Positions 1 to 9,332 are shown, counted from the stretch's first letter. The stretch is DNA of 64,000 nt from Ruegeria haliotis (GCF_013377785.1 NZ_JABXWT010000001.1:859533-923532), one strand, 5' to 3'. The notes: generated from the letters alone by a model not told the origin. Numbers and translations: made by a program.

Positions 1-720
1 GAAAGCCTCGAAAATGCGCAGACGGCCAAATACGCAAGTATGGTGGACGAAATGGGGGCTAAACCAGGGGACCATATCCTTGAGATTGGCTGTGGCTGGG
101 GTGGCTTTGCTGAATACGCTGCAAAAGAGCGCGGTCTGCGTGTTACAGGACTGACAATAAGTGAAGAACAGTTGAAGTTTGCGACGCAGCGCATTGAAAA
201 AGCAGGTCTTTCAGATCTTATCGATTTTAAGTTACAGGACTACCGGGATGAGCGTGGATACTATGACGGCATCGCCTCGATCGAGATGTTCGAAGCAGTC
301 GGCCAGAAATACTGGCCAGTGTACTTTGACACCGTGCGCGACCGGCTAAAGCCCGGCGCGCAGGCAACGCTGCAGATCATTACGGTCGCCGATCATCGAT
401 GGGAAATTTATAAAAACGGCGTCGATTTCATTCAGAAATATATTTTCCCCGGCGGGATGCTTCCTGCTCCGTTGGTATTACGGCAACAGATTGATCAGGC
501 TGGACTGAATTTGGTCCGCTCAAAGGAGTTCGGCAAAAGCTATGATCTGACACTGCGCCGCTGGTATGAGACGTTCAACGCCAAATGGGATCAGATCGCG
601 GACATGGGTTTTGATGAGCGTTTTCGCCGCATGTGGAATTATTATTTGACCGCGTGTGGCGCAGCCTTTGACACTGGTAATTGTGATGTGACACAGATCA
701 CCGTAGCAAAGCCCAGTTAA
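1..720 (+). CDS. Cyclopropane-fatty-acyl-phospholipid synthase family methyltransferase (5' truncated)
   Basis: This is the C-terminal part of a SAM-dependent methyltransferase of the cyclopropane fatty acid synthase family, which modifies unsaturated acyl chains of membrane phospholipids. The reading frame is open from base 1, so the true start lies upstream of the window; the first ATG seen, at 40, is internal. The SAM-binding motif EIGCGWGG lies just after the entry into the window, followed by the family signature around IEMFEAVG and the conserved region at YIFPGG. A full-length family member has roughly 380-410 residues, so about 40% is missing. It ends 15 bases before trgA and could share a transcript with it. 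The exact product (cyclopropane, furan or other methylation) cannot be decided from this part. Confidence 0.85.
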   Translation, partial: ESLENAQTAKYASMVDEMGAKPGDHILEIGCGWGGFAEYAAKERGLRVTGLTISEEQLKFATQRIEKAGLSDLIDFKLQDYRDERGYYDGIASIEMFEAVGQKYWPVYFDTVRDRLKPGAQATLQIITVADHRWEIYKNGVDFIQKYIFPGGMLPAPLVLRQQIDQAGLNLVRSKEFGKSYDLTLRRWYETFNAKWDQIADMGFDERFRRMWNYYLTACGAAFDTGNCDVTQITVAKPS

Positions 721-735
721 GGAACGGAAATCAGA

Positions 736-1176
736 ATGCCCAGTGCCTCGCGTTTAGTTGCCGCTGTTTGTCTTATGGTGGTGGCCTTTTTGGTGTCGAG
801 CATGATCATTGAGAATGGTGACGAAGGCAAAGACTATGGTTACTTCACCTTGGTGAACATCGCATTGGGTTGGGTCTGTGGCTGGATGATCATGGGCAAG
901 CGTGCGGGCAAGGGTTGGACTGCTGGTGTGAACAACGGTTTGACCGGGGTCGCCTCGCTGGTGTTCTGGGGATTGTTTGTACAGGGTTGTTACGAAATGT
1001 TCCGGCTTGCGATGCGCAACCGCTACGATGGCCCGTTCCAGGCGTTAAAGGCGATTTTCGAAATCGGGGTCGACTACGGCCGGTTGCTGCTTGTCCCCGA
1101 GATCCTTGTGACTTTGGCTGTGGGGGCAGTGGTCGCAGGCTTGGCAACTGAAGAAGCAAGTCGCCGTTGGCGCTGA
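736..1176 (+). CDS. trgA: TrgA family membrane protein
   Basis: This is a small integral membrane protein of 146 residues with about four hydrophobic segments (near residues 5-22, 36-53, 70-86 and 115-136) and an Arg-rich C-terminus. The order small membrane protein, NUDIX-domain protein, cysteine synthase matches the trgA-trgB-cysK tellurite-resistance locus described in Rhodobacter sphaeroides, and the sequence agrees with that family as I know it. It begins 15 bases after the upstream methyltransferase and ends 30 bases before trgB, so co-transcription is likely. The biochemical role of TrgA is not established; the assignment rests mainly on gene order, length and topology. Confidence 0.75.
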   Translation: MPSASRLVAAVCLMVVAFLVSSMIIENGDEGKDYGYFTLVNIALGWVCGWMIMGKRAGKGWTAGVNNGLTGVASLVFWGLFVQGCYEMFRLAMRNRYDGPFQALKAIFEIGVDYGRLLLVPEILVTLAVGAVVAGLATEEASRRWR

Positions 1177-1206
1177 TCCCTGTCATCTAATGTGAGAGTT
1201 TGAACC

Positions 1207-2322
1207 GTGACTGATCTGTTCTTTTACGGCACGTTACGGCATATTCCGCTGCTGGAACGTGTAATGGGGCGCACTGCAAGCGCGCTGTCCTTGGAAACCG
1301 CGGTTCTTCGCGACCACGCGGTCCATGCGGTTCAGGGGCAGGTTTTTCCGATGATCCTGCATGACAAGGGCGCAGGCGCGAAAGGCATCCTTGCACGCGG
1401 ATTGACCTCTGAGGATTTGGCCAGACTGGCGTTTTATGAAGGCGGGTTTGACTATGATCTGCGGCCAATGACCGTTGTCCTGACTGATGGTGCCGAAGCC
1501 CCGGCACAGGTCTTTTTCCCGGCTCCTGACGCATGGGTGCCGGGCGATCTTTGGTCTTTGCAAGGCTGGGTTGAAGCTTTGGGAGAGGTCACCGCGCTCG
1601 CTGCTGAAGAAGAGATGGCTTATTTCGGCAAGGTCGATGCCCGTGCGATGTCACGCAGCATGCCTGCGATCCAGACCCGTGCCTGGGCCAAGCTGTTCGC
1701 GCGCCAACGTAAAACAAGTGATCCACGCGATGTGGCCAACGATGTGATCGTGCACCGCCACACCCGGGCTTATGTCGATTACTTCGGAATGGAAGAGATC
1801 GAGTTGCAGCATCGCCAGCATGACGGATCTATGGGGGCAGTCTTGAGCCGCAACGCGCTGCTACAAGGTAGTGCCGTCGTTGTTCTGCCCTATGATCCGG
1901 TCCGTGATACGGTTCTTCTGGTCGAACAGTTTCGCCCTCCGGTGTACCTGATCGATGATCCCGAACCCTGGATGTGGGAGCCCGTAGCAGGAATGATCGA
2001 TCCCGGCGAAACGCCAGAAAACGCCGCACATCGCGAAACGTTGGAGGAGGCGCATGTCAAACTCAAAACGCTGGAATATGCCGGCGGGGCTTATTCCTCC
2101 AGCGGGTCCTCCACCGAGTATATCTATCTTTATGTCGGGCTTGGCGAACTGACGGAAACGACCAACGTCGGAGGCCTGGATACCGAGGGCGAAGACATTC
2201 GAACTCAGATTCTGCCGTTTCCAGAATTCATGCAAATGGTGGATGGCCATGTTTTCAAAGATTTGCCTTTGCTGTCCTTGGCCCATTGGTTGGCCCGCCA
2301 CCGGGACCGCCTGCGCGCGTGA
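1207..2322 (+). CDS. trgB: TrgB-type fusion: gamma-glutamylcyclotransferase-like + NUDIX hydrolase
   Basis: This two-domain protein of 371 residues starts at GTG. The N-terminal 120 or so residues carry the FYGTLR motif of the gamma-glutamylcyclotransferase (GGCT/AIG2) fold. The C-terminal half is a NUDIX hydrolase resembling ADP-ribose pyrophosphatases, with a NUDIX box at residues 262-284 (G-x5-E-x7-RE-x2-EE, followed by AHV instead of the usual x-G-U). The expected reaction of the second half is hydrolysis of ADP-ribose or a related nucleoside diphosphate sugar. In the R. sphaeroides locus TrgB lies between trgA and cysK, as here. How the activities relate to tellurite resistance is unknown; redox or thiol homeostasis is a reasonable inference from the GGCT domain and the cysK neighbour. 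Confidence 0.85.
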   Translation: MTDLFFYGTLRHIPLLERVMGRTASALSLETAVLRDHAVHAVQGQVFPMILHDKGAGAKGILARGLTSEDLARLAFYEGGFDYDLRPMTVVLTDGAEAPAQVFFPAPDAWVPGDLWSLQGWVEALGEVTALAAEEEMAYFGKVDARAMSRSMPAIQTRAWAKLFARQRKTSDPRDVANDVIVHRHTRAYVDYFGMEEIELQHRQHDGSMGAVLSRNALLQGSAVVVLPYDPVRDTVLLVEQFRPPVYLIDDPEPWMWEPVAGMIDPGETPENAAHRETLEEAHVKLKTLEYAGGAYSSSGSSTEYIYLYVGLGELTETTNVGGLDTEGEDIRTQILPFPEFMQMVDGHVFKDLPLLSLAHWLARHRDRLRA

Positions 2323-2390
2323 CTATCACGCTTGTGGTCGCGGCAACGCGGCTGTAAATCTTCCAAGATACCAAATGACAAGAGGGTGCC

Positions 2391-3425
2391 ATGCGCATTG
2401 CACGAGACCTTGCTGACGCAGTAGGAAAAACACCGTTGATCCGGCTACGCCGCATCAGTGAAGAGACCGGATGCGAAATTCTCGGCAAAGCCGAGTTCAT
2501 GAACCCGGGTCAGTCCGTGAAAGACCGTGCTGCGCTGTACATCATTCGTGATGCAATCGCCCGAGGTGACTTGAAGCCTGGTGGCACCATCGTCGAAGGG
2601 ACAGCGGGCAATACCGGCATCGGGCTTGCGCTTGTTGGGGCGTCCATGGGGTTCAAAACGGTGATTGTGATACCGGAAACCCAATCGGAAGAGAAAAAGG
2701 ATATGCTACGTCTGGCGGGCGCACAATTGGTGCAGGTCCCAGCGGCGCCGTATCGCAACCCCAACAACTTTGTGCATTATTCCCGCCGTTTGGCCGAGGA
2801 ACTGGCGCAAACCGAACCCAATGGCGCGATCTGGGCCAATCAGTTCGACAACGTGGCCAATCGCCAGGCCCACGTGGAAACAACTGGCCCAGAGATTTGG
2901 GAACAGACCGGCGGCAACGTAGACGGCTTTGTCAGCGCAGCCGGGTCGGGGGGGACGCTGGCCGGTGTGGCCGAGGTGCTGCAGCCCAAGGGCGTCAAGA
3001 TCGCACTGGCCGATCCGATGGGGGCAGGGCTTTATTCCTACTACACCACTGGTGAAATCGCGACGGAGGGTGGCTCGATCGCCGAAGGTATCGGCCAGGT
3101 GCGTGTGACCAAAAACCTTGAAGGGTTCACGCCGGATCACTCTTATCAGATTACGGACAACGAGGCGCTGCCCTACATCTTTGACCTGCTGCATGAAGAA
3201 GGGTTGGTGATGGGTGGGTCGACCGCGATCAACATGGCAGGTGCGGTACGCCTAGCCAAGGAAATGGGTCCGGGCCATACCATCGTGACCATTCTGTGTG
3301 ACTACGGCACACGGTATCAATCCAAACTGTTCAATCCGGAATTCTTGCGTGAAAAGGAACTGCCAGTCCCCGACTGGATGACCGAAGTACCACGCAGCAT
3401 TCCCGGCGTCTTTGAGGACGTGTGA
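2391..3425 (+). CDS. cysK: Cysteine synthase A
   Basis: PLP-dependent O-acetylserine (thiol)-lyase, which makes L-cysteine from O-acetylserine and sulfide. The N-terminus holds the family motifs GKTPLIRL (residues 12-19) and NPGQSVKDR, in which K44 is the expected Schiff-base lysine, then the substrate-loop motif GTAGNTGIG and a Gly-rich PLP-phosphate loop (SAAGSGGTLAG). At 344 residues it is longer than the classical 310-320, as in a known alphaproteobacterial subgroup. It follows trgB by 68 bases, matching the trgAB-cysK arrangement, and its stop codon overlaps the start of the downstream channel gene (TGATG), indicating translational coupling. Confidence 0.93.
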   Translation: MRIARDLADAVGKTPLIRLRRISEETGCEILGKAEFMNPGQSVKDRAALYIIRDAIARGDLKPGGTIVEGTAGNTGIGLALVGASMGFKTVIVIPETQSEEKKDMLRLAGAQLVQVPAAPYRNPNNFVHYSRRLAEELAQTEPNGAIWANQFDNVANRQAHVETTGPEIWEQTGGNVDGFVSAAGSGGTLAGVAEVLQPKGVKIALADPMGAGLYSYYTTGEIATEGGSIAEGIGQVRVTKNLEGFTPDHSYQITDNEALPYIFDLLHEEGLVMGGSTAINMAGAVRLAKEMGPGHTIVTILCDYGTRYQSKLFNPEFLREKELPVPDWMTEVPRSIPGVFEDV

Positions 3426-5860
3426 TGCTGCGACAGGTCCGCCTGTTTCTTGTCCTTTTTTCCCTGTGTCTTGCCGGGCTTGGCGGCGTTGCGAATGCTA
3501 GGCTGACGGATCGACAAAGTGAGTATTATCAGGGGTGGTTAAAATCGGCGGACCGGGCCGAAGCGGTGATCGAGGTTAACAGAGCTTCGAATGCCGCTTT
3601 GGAGAATTTGCGTTCGGAAATAGTTGGTTATCGTGAAGACTTTAATCAGGCGCGCGGGGCCAATACAGAACGCATTCAAACGCTGGAAAGTCAGATCAAA
3701 GCTTTGGGTGCCAAGCCCGAGGGCGACGCGTCCGAGCCGGAAGATATCGCCAAACTACGCAAGCATCTGGAAGAACAGCTAAACGACCTGCGTGTTCCCC
3801 GCATTATCTCTGAAGAGGCCTATAGTCGGGCTAACGGGTTGATCAGCGAGATCGACCAGATCATCCGAGATCGACAGAAAAAAGAACTGTTGGAAAAGGG
3901 GCCTTCGCCAATCAACCCGGTTTATTGGAGGCCGGCATGGGTGGATGTCAAAGAAGCCGCCCACAGTCTAACCAATGAGATTGTCGAAAACCTGCGCTCA
4001 GACGTAGTTCGTGAGCGAATTCGCGAACGGGGGTTGGGCATTTTTGCCTTGCTGGTCCTATCGGCTATTTTGTTGATTTACGGCAAATACTGGTCGGAAA
4101 GAGGTGGGGACTACCTGCGCCGGTTAGGGGGCTCTGGCACCGGCGTCTGGACGTTTGTGATTTCCCTGCTGCGGATTATTTTACCATGGGTTGGTGTTTC
4201 GGCGGCGGTCATGGCGATCAGCTTGACTGGGGTCGTGGGGTTGCGCGGTGCATTGCTGCTGGAGAATATTCCATTCTGGGCGGCGATTGTCTTTTTCTAT
4301 GACTGGATCGGTCGTCAGATTTTTCTTATGGGCGCGGCTCATGATTTCAAACGGCTGTCTGCGGCCAAGATTACAGAGCTACGCATCTATATCGATTTGC
4401 TAGCCGTGATGCTGATCTTGCACGAACTGGCCGACTTGTTCGAGCAGATTGAGAACATCTCGGACGCCACGCGGGCAGTGGTCAGCTTTCCTGTCATTGT
4501 GGCTACAGCTCTGCTTCTGCTGCGGGTGCGTCACATTCGGGCTAATGACATTCAGCAAGATCAGAATGATCCAAACGCCTCAACACGGGGTGCCGGATTT
4601 AGCCAACTGGTCGAGTTTCTGCGGCGTGCCCTGTTCCTGCTCGGAATAACGACGCCTATCCTGGCCGTATTCGGGTTCACAAACGCGGCAGAAGCGATTG
4701 TCTTTCCAGCGGTAAGAACGTTGGTTCTGATTGCCGGGTTGGTCATTTTCCAGCGCTTCATCAGCTTGGTCTATGGTTGGGTTACAGGGCAGGGCGAAGC
4801 TGCGCGCGACTCGCTGTTTGCCGTTCTGGTGGGCTTTGCGCTCGCGATCCTGGCTCTGCCGATCCTGGCGATCTACTGGGGGGCACGGGAAACGGACCTG
4901 CTCGAGGTCTGGTCTCGATTGCTGTTGGGGTTCGATGTTGGCGGCGTTACGATTTCGCCCAGCAACTTTCTGACATTTGTAGCTATATTTGCGATTGGAT
5001 ATACGCTGACGCGGCTGCTGCAAAGCGGGCTGCGGAACTCACTGTTGCCCAAGACCAGCATCGATCCTGGCGGGCAAAATGCGATCGTCGCGGGATCGGG
5101 CTATGTCGGGGTTTTTCTGGCGGCTTTGGTTGCCATCATGGTGGCTGGCTTTGATCTGTCGTCACTAGCGATTGTAGCCGGTGCCTTATCCGTTGGTATC
5201 GGTTTCGGCTTGCAAACCATCGTGTCGAATTTCGTCTCTGGCATCATCCTTTTGGTTGAACGCCCGATTTCCAAAGGGGACTGGATCGATGTGAACGGGA
5301 TGATGGGCTATGTGCGCGACATCTCGGTCCGCTCGACCAGAATCGAGACTTTTGACAGGACGGATGTCATCGTCCCAAATTCAGATCTGATCAGCGGTGT
5401 GGTGACGAATTATACGCGTGGCAACACCATCGGCCGGGTGATTGTGCCGGTTGGGGTGGCCTATGGTACGGACACACGTCGGGTCGAGGCCATTCTGGGT
5501 GAAATCGCCAATGGTCACCCGATGGTACTGGCCAACCCGGCACCCAGCGTGGTGTTCCAAGGGTTTGGTGCGGATTCGCTGGATTTCGAGATCCGCGCAA
5601 TCCTGCGTGACGTGAACTGGGTGCTGTCCGTGAAGTCTGACATGAACCACGAGATCAACAGGCGTTTTGTCGAAGAAGGGATCGAAATTCCCTTTGCTCA
5701 GCGCGACTTGTGGCTGCGTAATCCCGAGGCCCTGCACGCAGCCTCCAGCAGCTCCACCGACAAGGTGAAGCCCCCTCAAGCACCGCCTGCAAAGCCATCA
5801 TCGGACCCCGTTGCCATGACAGAATCTGATCTGGACGTGGACGGTGGCGACGAAATGTAG
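3425..5860 (+). CDS. MscS-family mechanosensitive channel with long N-terminal domain (DUF3772 type)
   Basis: A large inner-membrane channel of the MscS superfamily, 811 residues from the ATG at 3425 (a GTG one codon earlier is possible). The N-terminus looks like a cleavable signal peptide (hydrophobic to about residue 24, VANA), followed by a charged periplasmic helical region of the DUF3772 type. Then come about ten transmembrane segments; the last, with FDLSSLAIVAGALSVGIG, is the pore-lining TM3 type. It is followed by the cytoplasmic beta domain (GDWIDVNGMMGYV) and the alpha/beta vestibule. The acidic C-terminal tail is likely disordered. The role is turgor release during hypoosmotic shock. 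The start overlaps the cysK stop, so the two are probably translated from one mRNA. Confidence 0.9.
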   Translation: MLRQVRLFLVLFSLCLAGLGGVANARLTDRQSEYYQGWLKSADRAEAVIEVNRASNAALENLRSEIVGYREDFNQARGANTERIQTLESQIKALGAKPEGDASEPEDIAKLRKHLEEQLNDLRVPRIISEEAYSRANGLISEIDQIIRDRQKKELLEKGPSPINPVYWRPAWVDVKEAAHSLTNEIVENLRSDVVRERIRERGLGIFALLVLSAILLIYGKYWSERGGDYLRRLGGSGTGVWTFVISLLRIILPWVGVSAAVMAISLTGVVGLRGALLLENIPFWAAIVFFYDWIGRQIFLMGAAHDFKRLSAAKITELRIYIDLLAVMLILHELADLFEQIENISDATRAVVSFPVIVATALLLLRVRHIRANDIQQDQNDPNASTRGAGFSQLVEFLRRALFLLGITTPILAVFGFTNAAEAIVFPAVRTLVLIAGLVIFQRFISLVYGWVTGQGEAARDSLFAVLVGFALAILALPILAIYWGARETDLLEVWSRLLLGFDVGGVTISPSNFLTFVAIFAIGYTLTRLLQSGLRNSLLPKTSIDPGGQNAIVAGSGYVGVFLAALVAIMVAGFDLSSLAIVAGALSVGIGFGLQTIVSNFVSGIILLVERPISKGDWIDVNGMMGYVRDISVRSTRIETFDRTDVIVPNSDLISGVVTNYTRGNTIGRVIVPVGVAYGTDTRRVEAILGEIANGHPMVLANPAPSVVFQGFGADSLDFEIRAILRDVNWVLSVKSDMNHEINRRFVEEGIEIPFAQRDLWLRNPEALHAASSSSTDKVKPPQAPPAKPSSDPVAMTESDLDVDGGDEM

Positions 5861-6005
5861 CCCGGATTTCATTGCCTCTCGCAGCTTTGATATCCGTCGG
5901 ATTGTGCTTGTAACTGTTGGTTTAACTTATTTGTGACCATAGGGCAGATTTCCCTGTAATGAGGCCTTGCAAATCCGATTACGTTGGTCCAAATATCGCC
6001 GTCAC

Positions 6006-6095
6006 GGAGAGGTGGCCGAGTGGTCGAAGGCGCACGCCTGGAAAGTGTGTAGGCGGGAGACCGTCTCCAGGGTTCGAATCCCTGTCTCTCCGCCA
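6006..6095 (+). tRNA. tRNA-Ser (anticodon GGA)
   Basis: A 90-nt class II tRNA with the CCA encoded. The acceptor stem GGAGAGG pairs with TCTCTCC (one G-T pair) and is followed by discriminator G and CCA. The anticodon loop reads CTGGAAA, giving anticodon GGA, and a long variable arm (GCGGGAGACCGTC region) precedes the T arm GGTTCGAATCC, as expected for serine tRNAs. The final 15 bases (6081-6095) recur exactly at 13976-13990, marking this gene as the integration site of the adjacent element; integration leaves the tRNA intact. Confidence 0.97.
6081..6095 (+). repeat. attL: tRNA 3' end copy of the 15-bp direct repeat
   Basis: CCTGTCTCTCCGCCA, the last 15 bases of tRNA-Ser(GGA), identical to 13976-13990. 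This is the expected crossover core for a tRNA-targeting tyrosine integrase. The host tRNA remains complete on this side. Confidence 0.8.
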
Positions 6096-6578
6096 CTTAA
6101 ACTTAATAAGTATGTGATTTTTAAGTATTTTTAAGTAATAGCCAATTCCTTATCCCTCATTTACTCCCCCTTGAGGAACCTCAAAGCCCAATTGAACCGC
6201 CTGGCAAGAATTCTTACTTAAAACAAAGCTACGGCTGCATTTACTGAATCTATGGATTCTACGACCCTCATCTCCGTTTTCTGCGTCGCCGTTCGAGGGG
6301 CTTGTCAGTGGAGGGTAGGCAGAGAGTTGCTCTTTAGCTGTGATTCAAGAAAAGGCGGCAAAGCACAGAAAGCGGACTTTGCAAAGTCTCGCGTGCGCCC
6401 GATTGCCGCCGTTGAGCTCCACCAATCAATACTGCGTCGCGGCCCACCGAACCGGACCTCGGTGAGTTGGGCAGCATCTTGAGACTTCGAACAACTACAG
6501 CACGGAAAATACTGTCATTTTCCAATTGACGGGAAGCTCTTGAGCCATCTTAATCGATGCCAGTTAAAGGGAATAGCA
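6096..6578. other. Non-coding left flank of the element; upstream region of the SIR2-STAND gene
   Basis: I see no convincing gene in these 483 bases. The first 200 or so bases are a diverged copy of the sequence that follows attR: the segment near 6224-6316 (AACAAAGCTACGGCTGCATT onward) matches 14097-14190 with many substitutions. The rest presumably holds the promoter of the rightward SIR2-STAND gene; an AAGGGA ribosome-binding site at 6567-6572 lies six bases before its ATG at 6579. Confidence 0.6.
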
Positions 6579-9023
6579 ATGCCTCATACAAGTGATAGAG
6601 AACGGCTCAGAAGGGCCATGAACAGCATAGATGATGGTAGATCAATTCTTGTTTTGGGGGCCGGCTTCAGCCTTGGCGCTGAAAACATTATTGGCGAAAG
6701 CATGCCGTTGGCAAACGACCTTGCAAAAATTCTATCAAATGAACTTGGTGAAGATGAGGGCTCTGGGCTGGAGGAGATAAGTGGTCTGTATCTGGATGAA
6801 AGAGAACGTACAGACCTCTTAGATCTTCTTAAGGGAATGTTCACGTGCAAAGAGCCCAACGAAGCTCAGCGAAAAATTTCAACAGCTCCGTGGAAGAGAA
6901 TTTATACGACAAACTATGATGACGTTGTGGAATCATCATGGAATAAAGGCGATATCGCAAGTCCAACTCGATCATCAGACCCGCGGAGCTTGAAAGACGG
7001 TCCCTGTTGCATACATCTGAATGGGTTCATTGGAACTGTGAATGTCAGCAATTTTGATGAAGAAATAATGCTGACTGATGTACAATATCTAACCAATGAG
7101 CTGAGAGATAGTCCCTGGGCCGGTAGACTCAGAGCTGATTTCCATTCAGCAAGGAATATCTTTTTTGTTGGCTATTCTCTGTACGACTTTGATATTTCAA
7201 AAATATTGTTTGATAGCGCTGCGTCTCCAAAAAACATATTCTTCATCCAATATGAAAAACTGAGTCGGGCGCAAACCGTCAAATTTGAAAGATTTGGAGA
7301 ACTGCATCGAATTGGTGTGAACGAGTTCAGCGAGCTCTTGGAGAATCGAGACAGACATCAAGACGAAAGTCTGAAGCACGGTTTTCTGTCTAACTTTACA
7401 GAATATGATCTGGAGAGCGTCTACCCCGAAAAACCGGGGATCGAAGTGATGCGACCATTCCTTTCCAAGGGGGACGTCAAACTCAACTGCATTTCGTGGG
7501 ATATTGCACAACAGGCGGAGGATTACCGGGTGTTCCGTCCGGCAATGGAGTCAATATCACCCGTGTCACTTGCTGCTGGTTCAACGGCCATTATTGCCGG
7601 AGATATTGGAAGCGGGAAGAAGGTTTTATTGGAGGAGATTGCGCTTACTTTTTACCAAGCGCAGTTCAGGTGTTTCTACTTCGACGGGCTTTCGGAGGAT
7701 TTGGCAGACGATATCGAATACTTGGAGAATGCAAGCTCCAATTCCGATGTTTTGATCGTGTTTCCAGATTACTACAACCACGAAGCGCATTTGAAACTTG
7801 TTCGTGCCGGAGTTCCCAAAGCAGTCGTTGTGACCACAAGCACCATCGCAGCGTTGGAGCTTAGTCGTTCCAAGCCGTTTGACGGTGATAATGATGTGTT
7901 AACGGTTAACTTAGAGCGGCTCTCGCCCAGGGAGGTTGAGGCATGGGATACCTTACTCGATAATTACGCGCTTTGGGGCGACCGGGCAGGTGACAGCCCA
8001 GCCAAGCGGAGAAGATTCATCCAAGTCGATTGCGGCGCGCGGCTGAGAGACCTGATGTTATTTTTGTTTGGGCAAGAGCAGATCAAAAATGAGATCAAAG
8101 CTGTATTTCTAGATGCAAAAGAATCTGGGGCGGAAGCTAGGGCACAACTAGTCAAGTACCTTGCAATAAGTGCATCTAGCCACGATCCGTCTTTCTCTGA
8201 AGTTCAAGAAATTTTGGGTTTAGCATTCGCTCGCATCGTCACCCTTGGACGGGCAAAATGGACCTACGAACTTCTTACTGTGGAAGGGGGCCGGAGAAAG
8301 ATGACTTCGTCAATCTTTGCGCAGTACCTTCTTCGAGAGTTTGTTTCTGACCGTGAAGTTTTAGACGAACTTGCGGAGCTTGCGACCCAATTGGATCAAG
8401 CAGCCCGCGGCAACACAAACTTCTCTAAGTTAAAGAACTTTCCCAAGCGTTACTCGTTTGTAGAAAGGTTATTCGCAGACAAAGGAAAGCGAGAAAAGCT
8501 CGTCGAGTATTATGAGACTTTACGACAACGAGGCCTCGGAATTAATGATCCTCAGTTTTGGCTCCAGTACGCCATCGCGCGAATGTCATTCAAGGACTAT
8601 CCTGTAGCAAGGGACCTTTTTGATACAGCATATGCCAAAGCCGGTGGAATGACAGACTACGACACATACCAGATTGACAACCATTACGCGCGTTTTCTTT
8701 TAGAGTCATCGGTTCAGGGCGCTGATTGGATTGCCGCTGAGGTGAACTTTTGGCATGCGCATGAGATACTGCTAAAACAGATGAGTTCAAAAAGGCAGGG
8801 ACACTACCCATACAGAGTCGCTTCTAACTATCTGGATTTTGTAGAAAAGTTTGAATCGGATATGTCGCAAGAAGATCTCTCGGGCTTTGTTGGTGCTTGT
8901 CGCGAAGTCGAGGATTTCCTCAAACAGCTGAAAGGCGATGTTACGCGGAATGCATACGTAAAGAAATGTCTTCACCGAATACCGAGAGCGATTGAGTACG
9001 CTGAAGAGGCGGCGTTTGGTTGA
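6579..9023 (+). CDS. SIR2-domain / P-loop STAND-like NTPase, candidate anti-phage defence protein (Avs5-like architecture)
   Basis: A single large protein of 814 residues. I chose the ATG at 6579 because AAGGGA lies six bases upstream; a TTG at 6540 has no such site. Residues 20-210 form a SIR2-like NAD-binding domain: GAGFS at 27-31, TTNYD with Asn112, and GYSLYDFDI at 198-206. At the place of the usual catalytic LHG motif the protein reads HLNG (146-149), so His is shifted to position 146 and Asn148 occupies the canonical position. A P-loop GDIGSGKK lies at 341-348, with a Walker-B-like VLIVFPD about 50 residues later, followed by a helical region and a TPR-like C-terminal third (QFWLQYAIARMSFKDYPVARDLFDTAY). 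Known proteins of this build (Avs5/AVAST type V and relatives) deplete NAD+ after sensing phage. No partner gene is adjacent. Specific family membership is inference. Confidence 0.8.
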   Translation: MPHTSDRERLRRAMNSIDDGRSILVLGAGFSLGAENIIGESMPLANDLAKILSNELGEDEGSGLEEISGLYLDERERTDLLDLLKGMFTCKEPNEAQRKISTAPWKRIYTTNYDDVVESSWNKGDIASPTRSSDPRSLKDGPCCIHLNGFIGTVNVSNFDEEIMLTDVQYLTNELRDSPWAGRLRADFHSARNIFFVGYSLYDFDISKILFDSAASPKNIFFIQYEKLSRAQTVKFERFGELHRIGVNEFSELLENRDRHQDESLKHGFLSNFTEYDLESVYPEKPGIEVMRPFLSKGDVKLNCISWDIAQQAEDYRVFRPAMESISPVSLAAGSTAIIAGDIGSGKKVLLEEIALTFYQAQFRCFYFDGLSEDLADDIEYLENASSNSDVLIVFPDYYNHEAHLKLVRAGVPKAVVVTTSTIAALELSRSKPFDGDNDVLTVNLERLSPREVEAWDTLLDNYALWGDRAGDSPAKRRRFIQVDCGARLRDLMLFLFGQEQIKNEIKAVFLDAKESGAEARAQLVKYLAISASSHDPSFSEVQEILGLAFARIVTLGRAKWTYELLTVEGGRRKMTSSIFAQYLLREFVSDREVLDELAELATQLDQAARGNTNFSKLKNFPKRYSFVERLFADKGKREKLVEYYETLRQRGLGINDPQFWLQYAIARMSFKDYPVARDLFDTAYAKAGGMTDYDTYQIDNHYARFLLESSVQGADWIAAEVNFWHAHEILLKQMSSKRQGHYPYRVASNYLDFVEKFESDMSQEDLSGFVGACREVEDFLKQLKGDVTRNAYVKKCLHRIPRAIEYAEEAAFG

Positions 9024-9332
9024 TACTAGTGAAGGAGGTAAGTTCACTAGCCCGACTTCAGATTGTCTGTTCTCGGTGAATGTTTGATCTAACAGTGCAT
9101 AGGTAAATAACTTGTTCTTTCCGTCCTGAGCATGGAACCCTGTCGTCCGCTTTCAACTTTGAGTGGCCTAGGCGCTTGCAGCATCCGGTGTGGGCAGAGA
9201 TGGCGGCAATGGGCTCAACTGTAATCTGAGGTCAAGAGGCGGATTTCACTTGGTGGCATGGCCGCTTTCAAGTTTTGAGTGTGTGCATTTCGCCCTTGGC
9301 TGGGTATTGTCGGGCTTATTGATATCCGTTCT
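9024..9332. other. Non-coding gap between SIR2-STAND gene and iteron array
   Basis: No gene is supported in these 309 bases. The short open frames overlapping it consist largely of translated iteron sequence and have no ribosome-binding site or recognisable content. The segment lies between convergent transcription units (rightward defence gene, leftward replication genes). Confidence 0.5.

Noticed and set aside
5869..6096. 75-aa minus-strand frame beginning [24 protein letters not shown]
   Set aside because: It is the antisense of tRNA-Ser(GGA). This translation is a well-known spurious protein in many databases.
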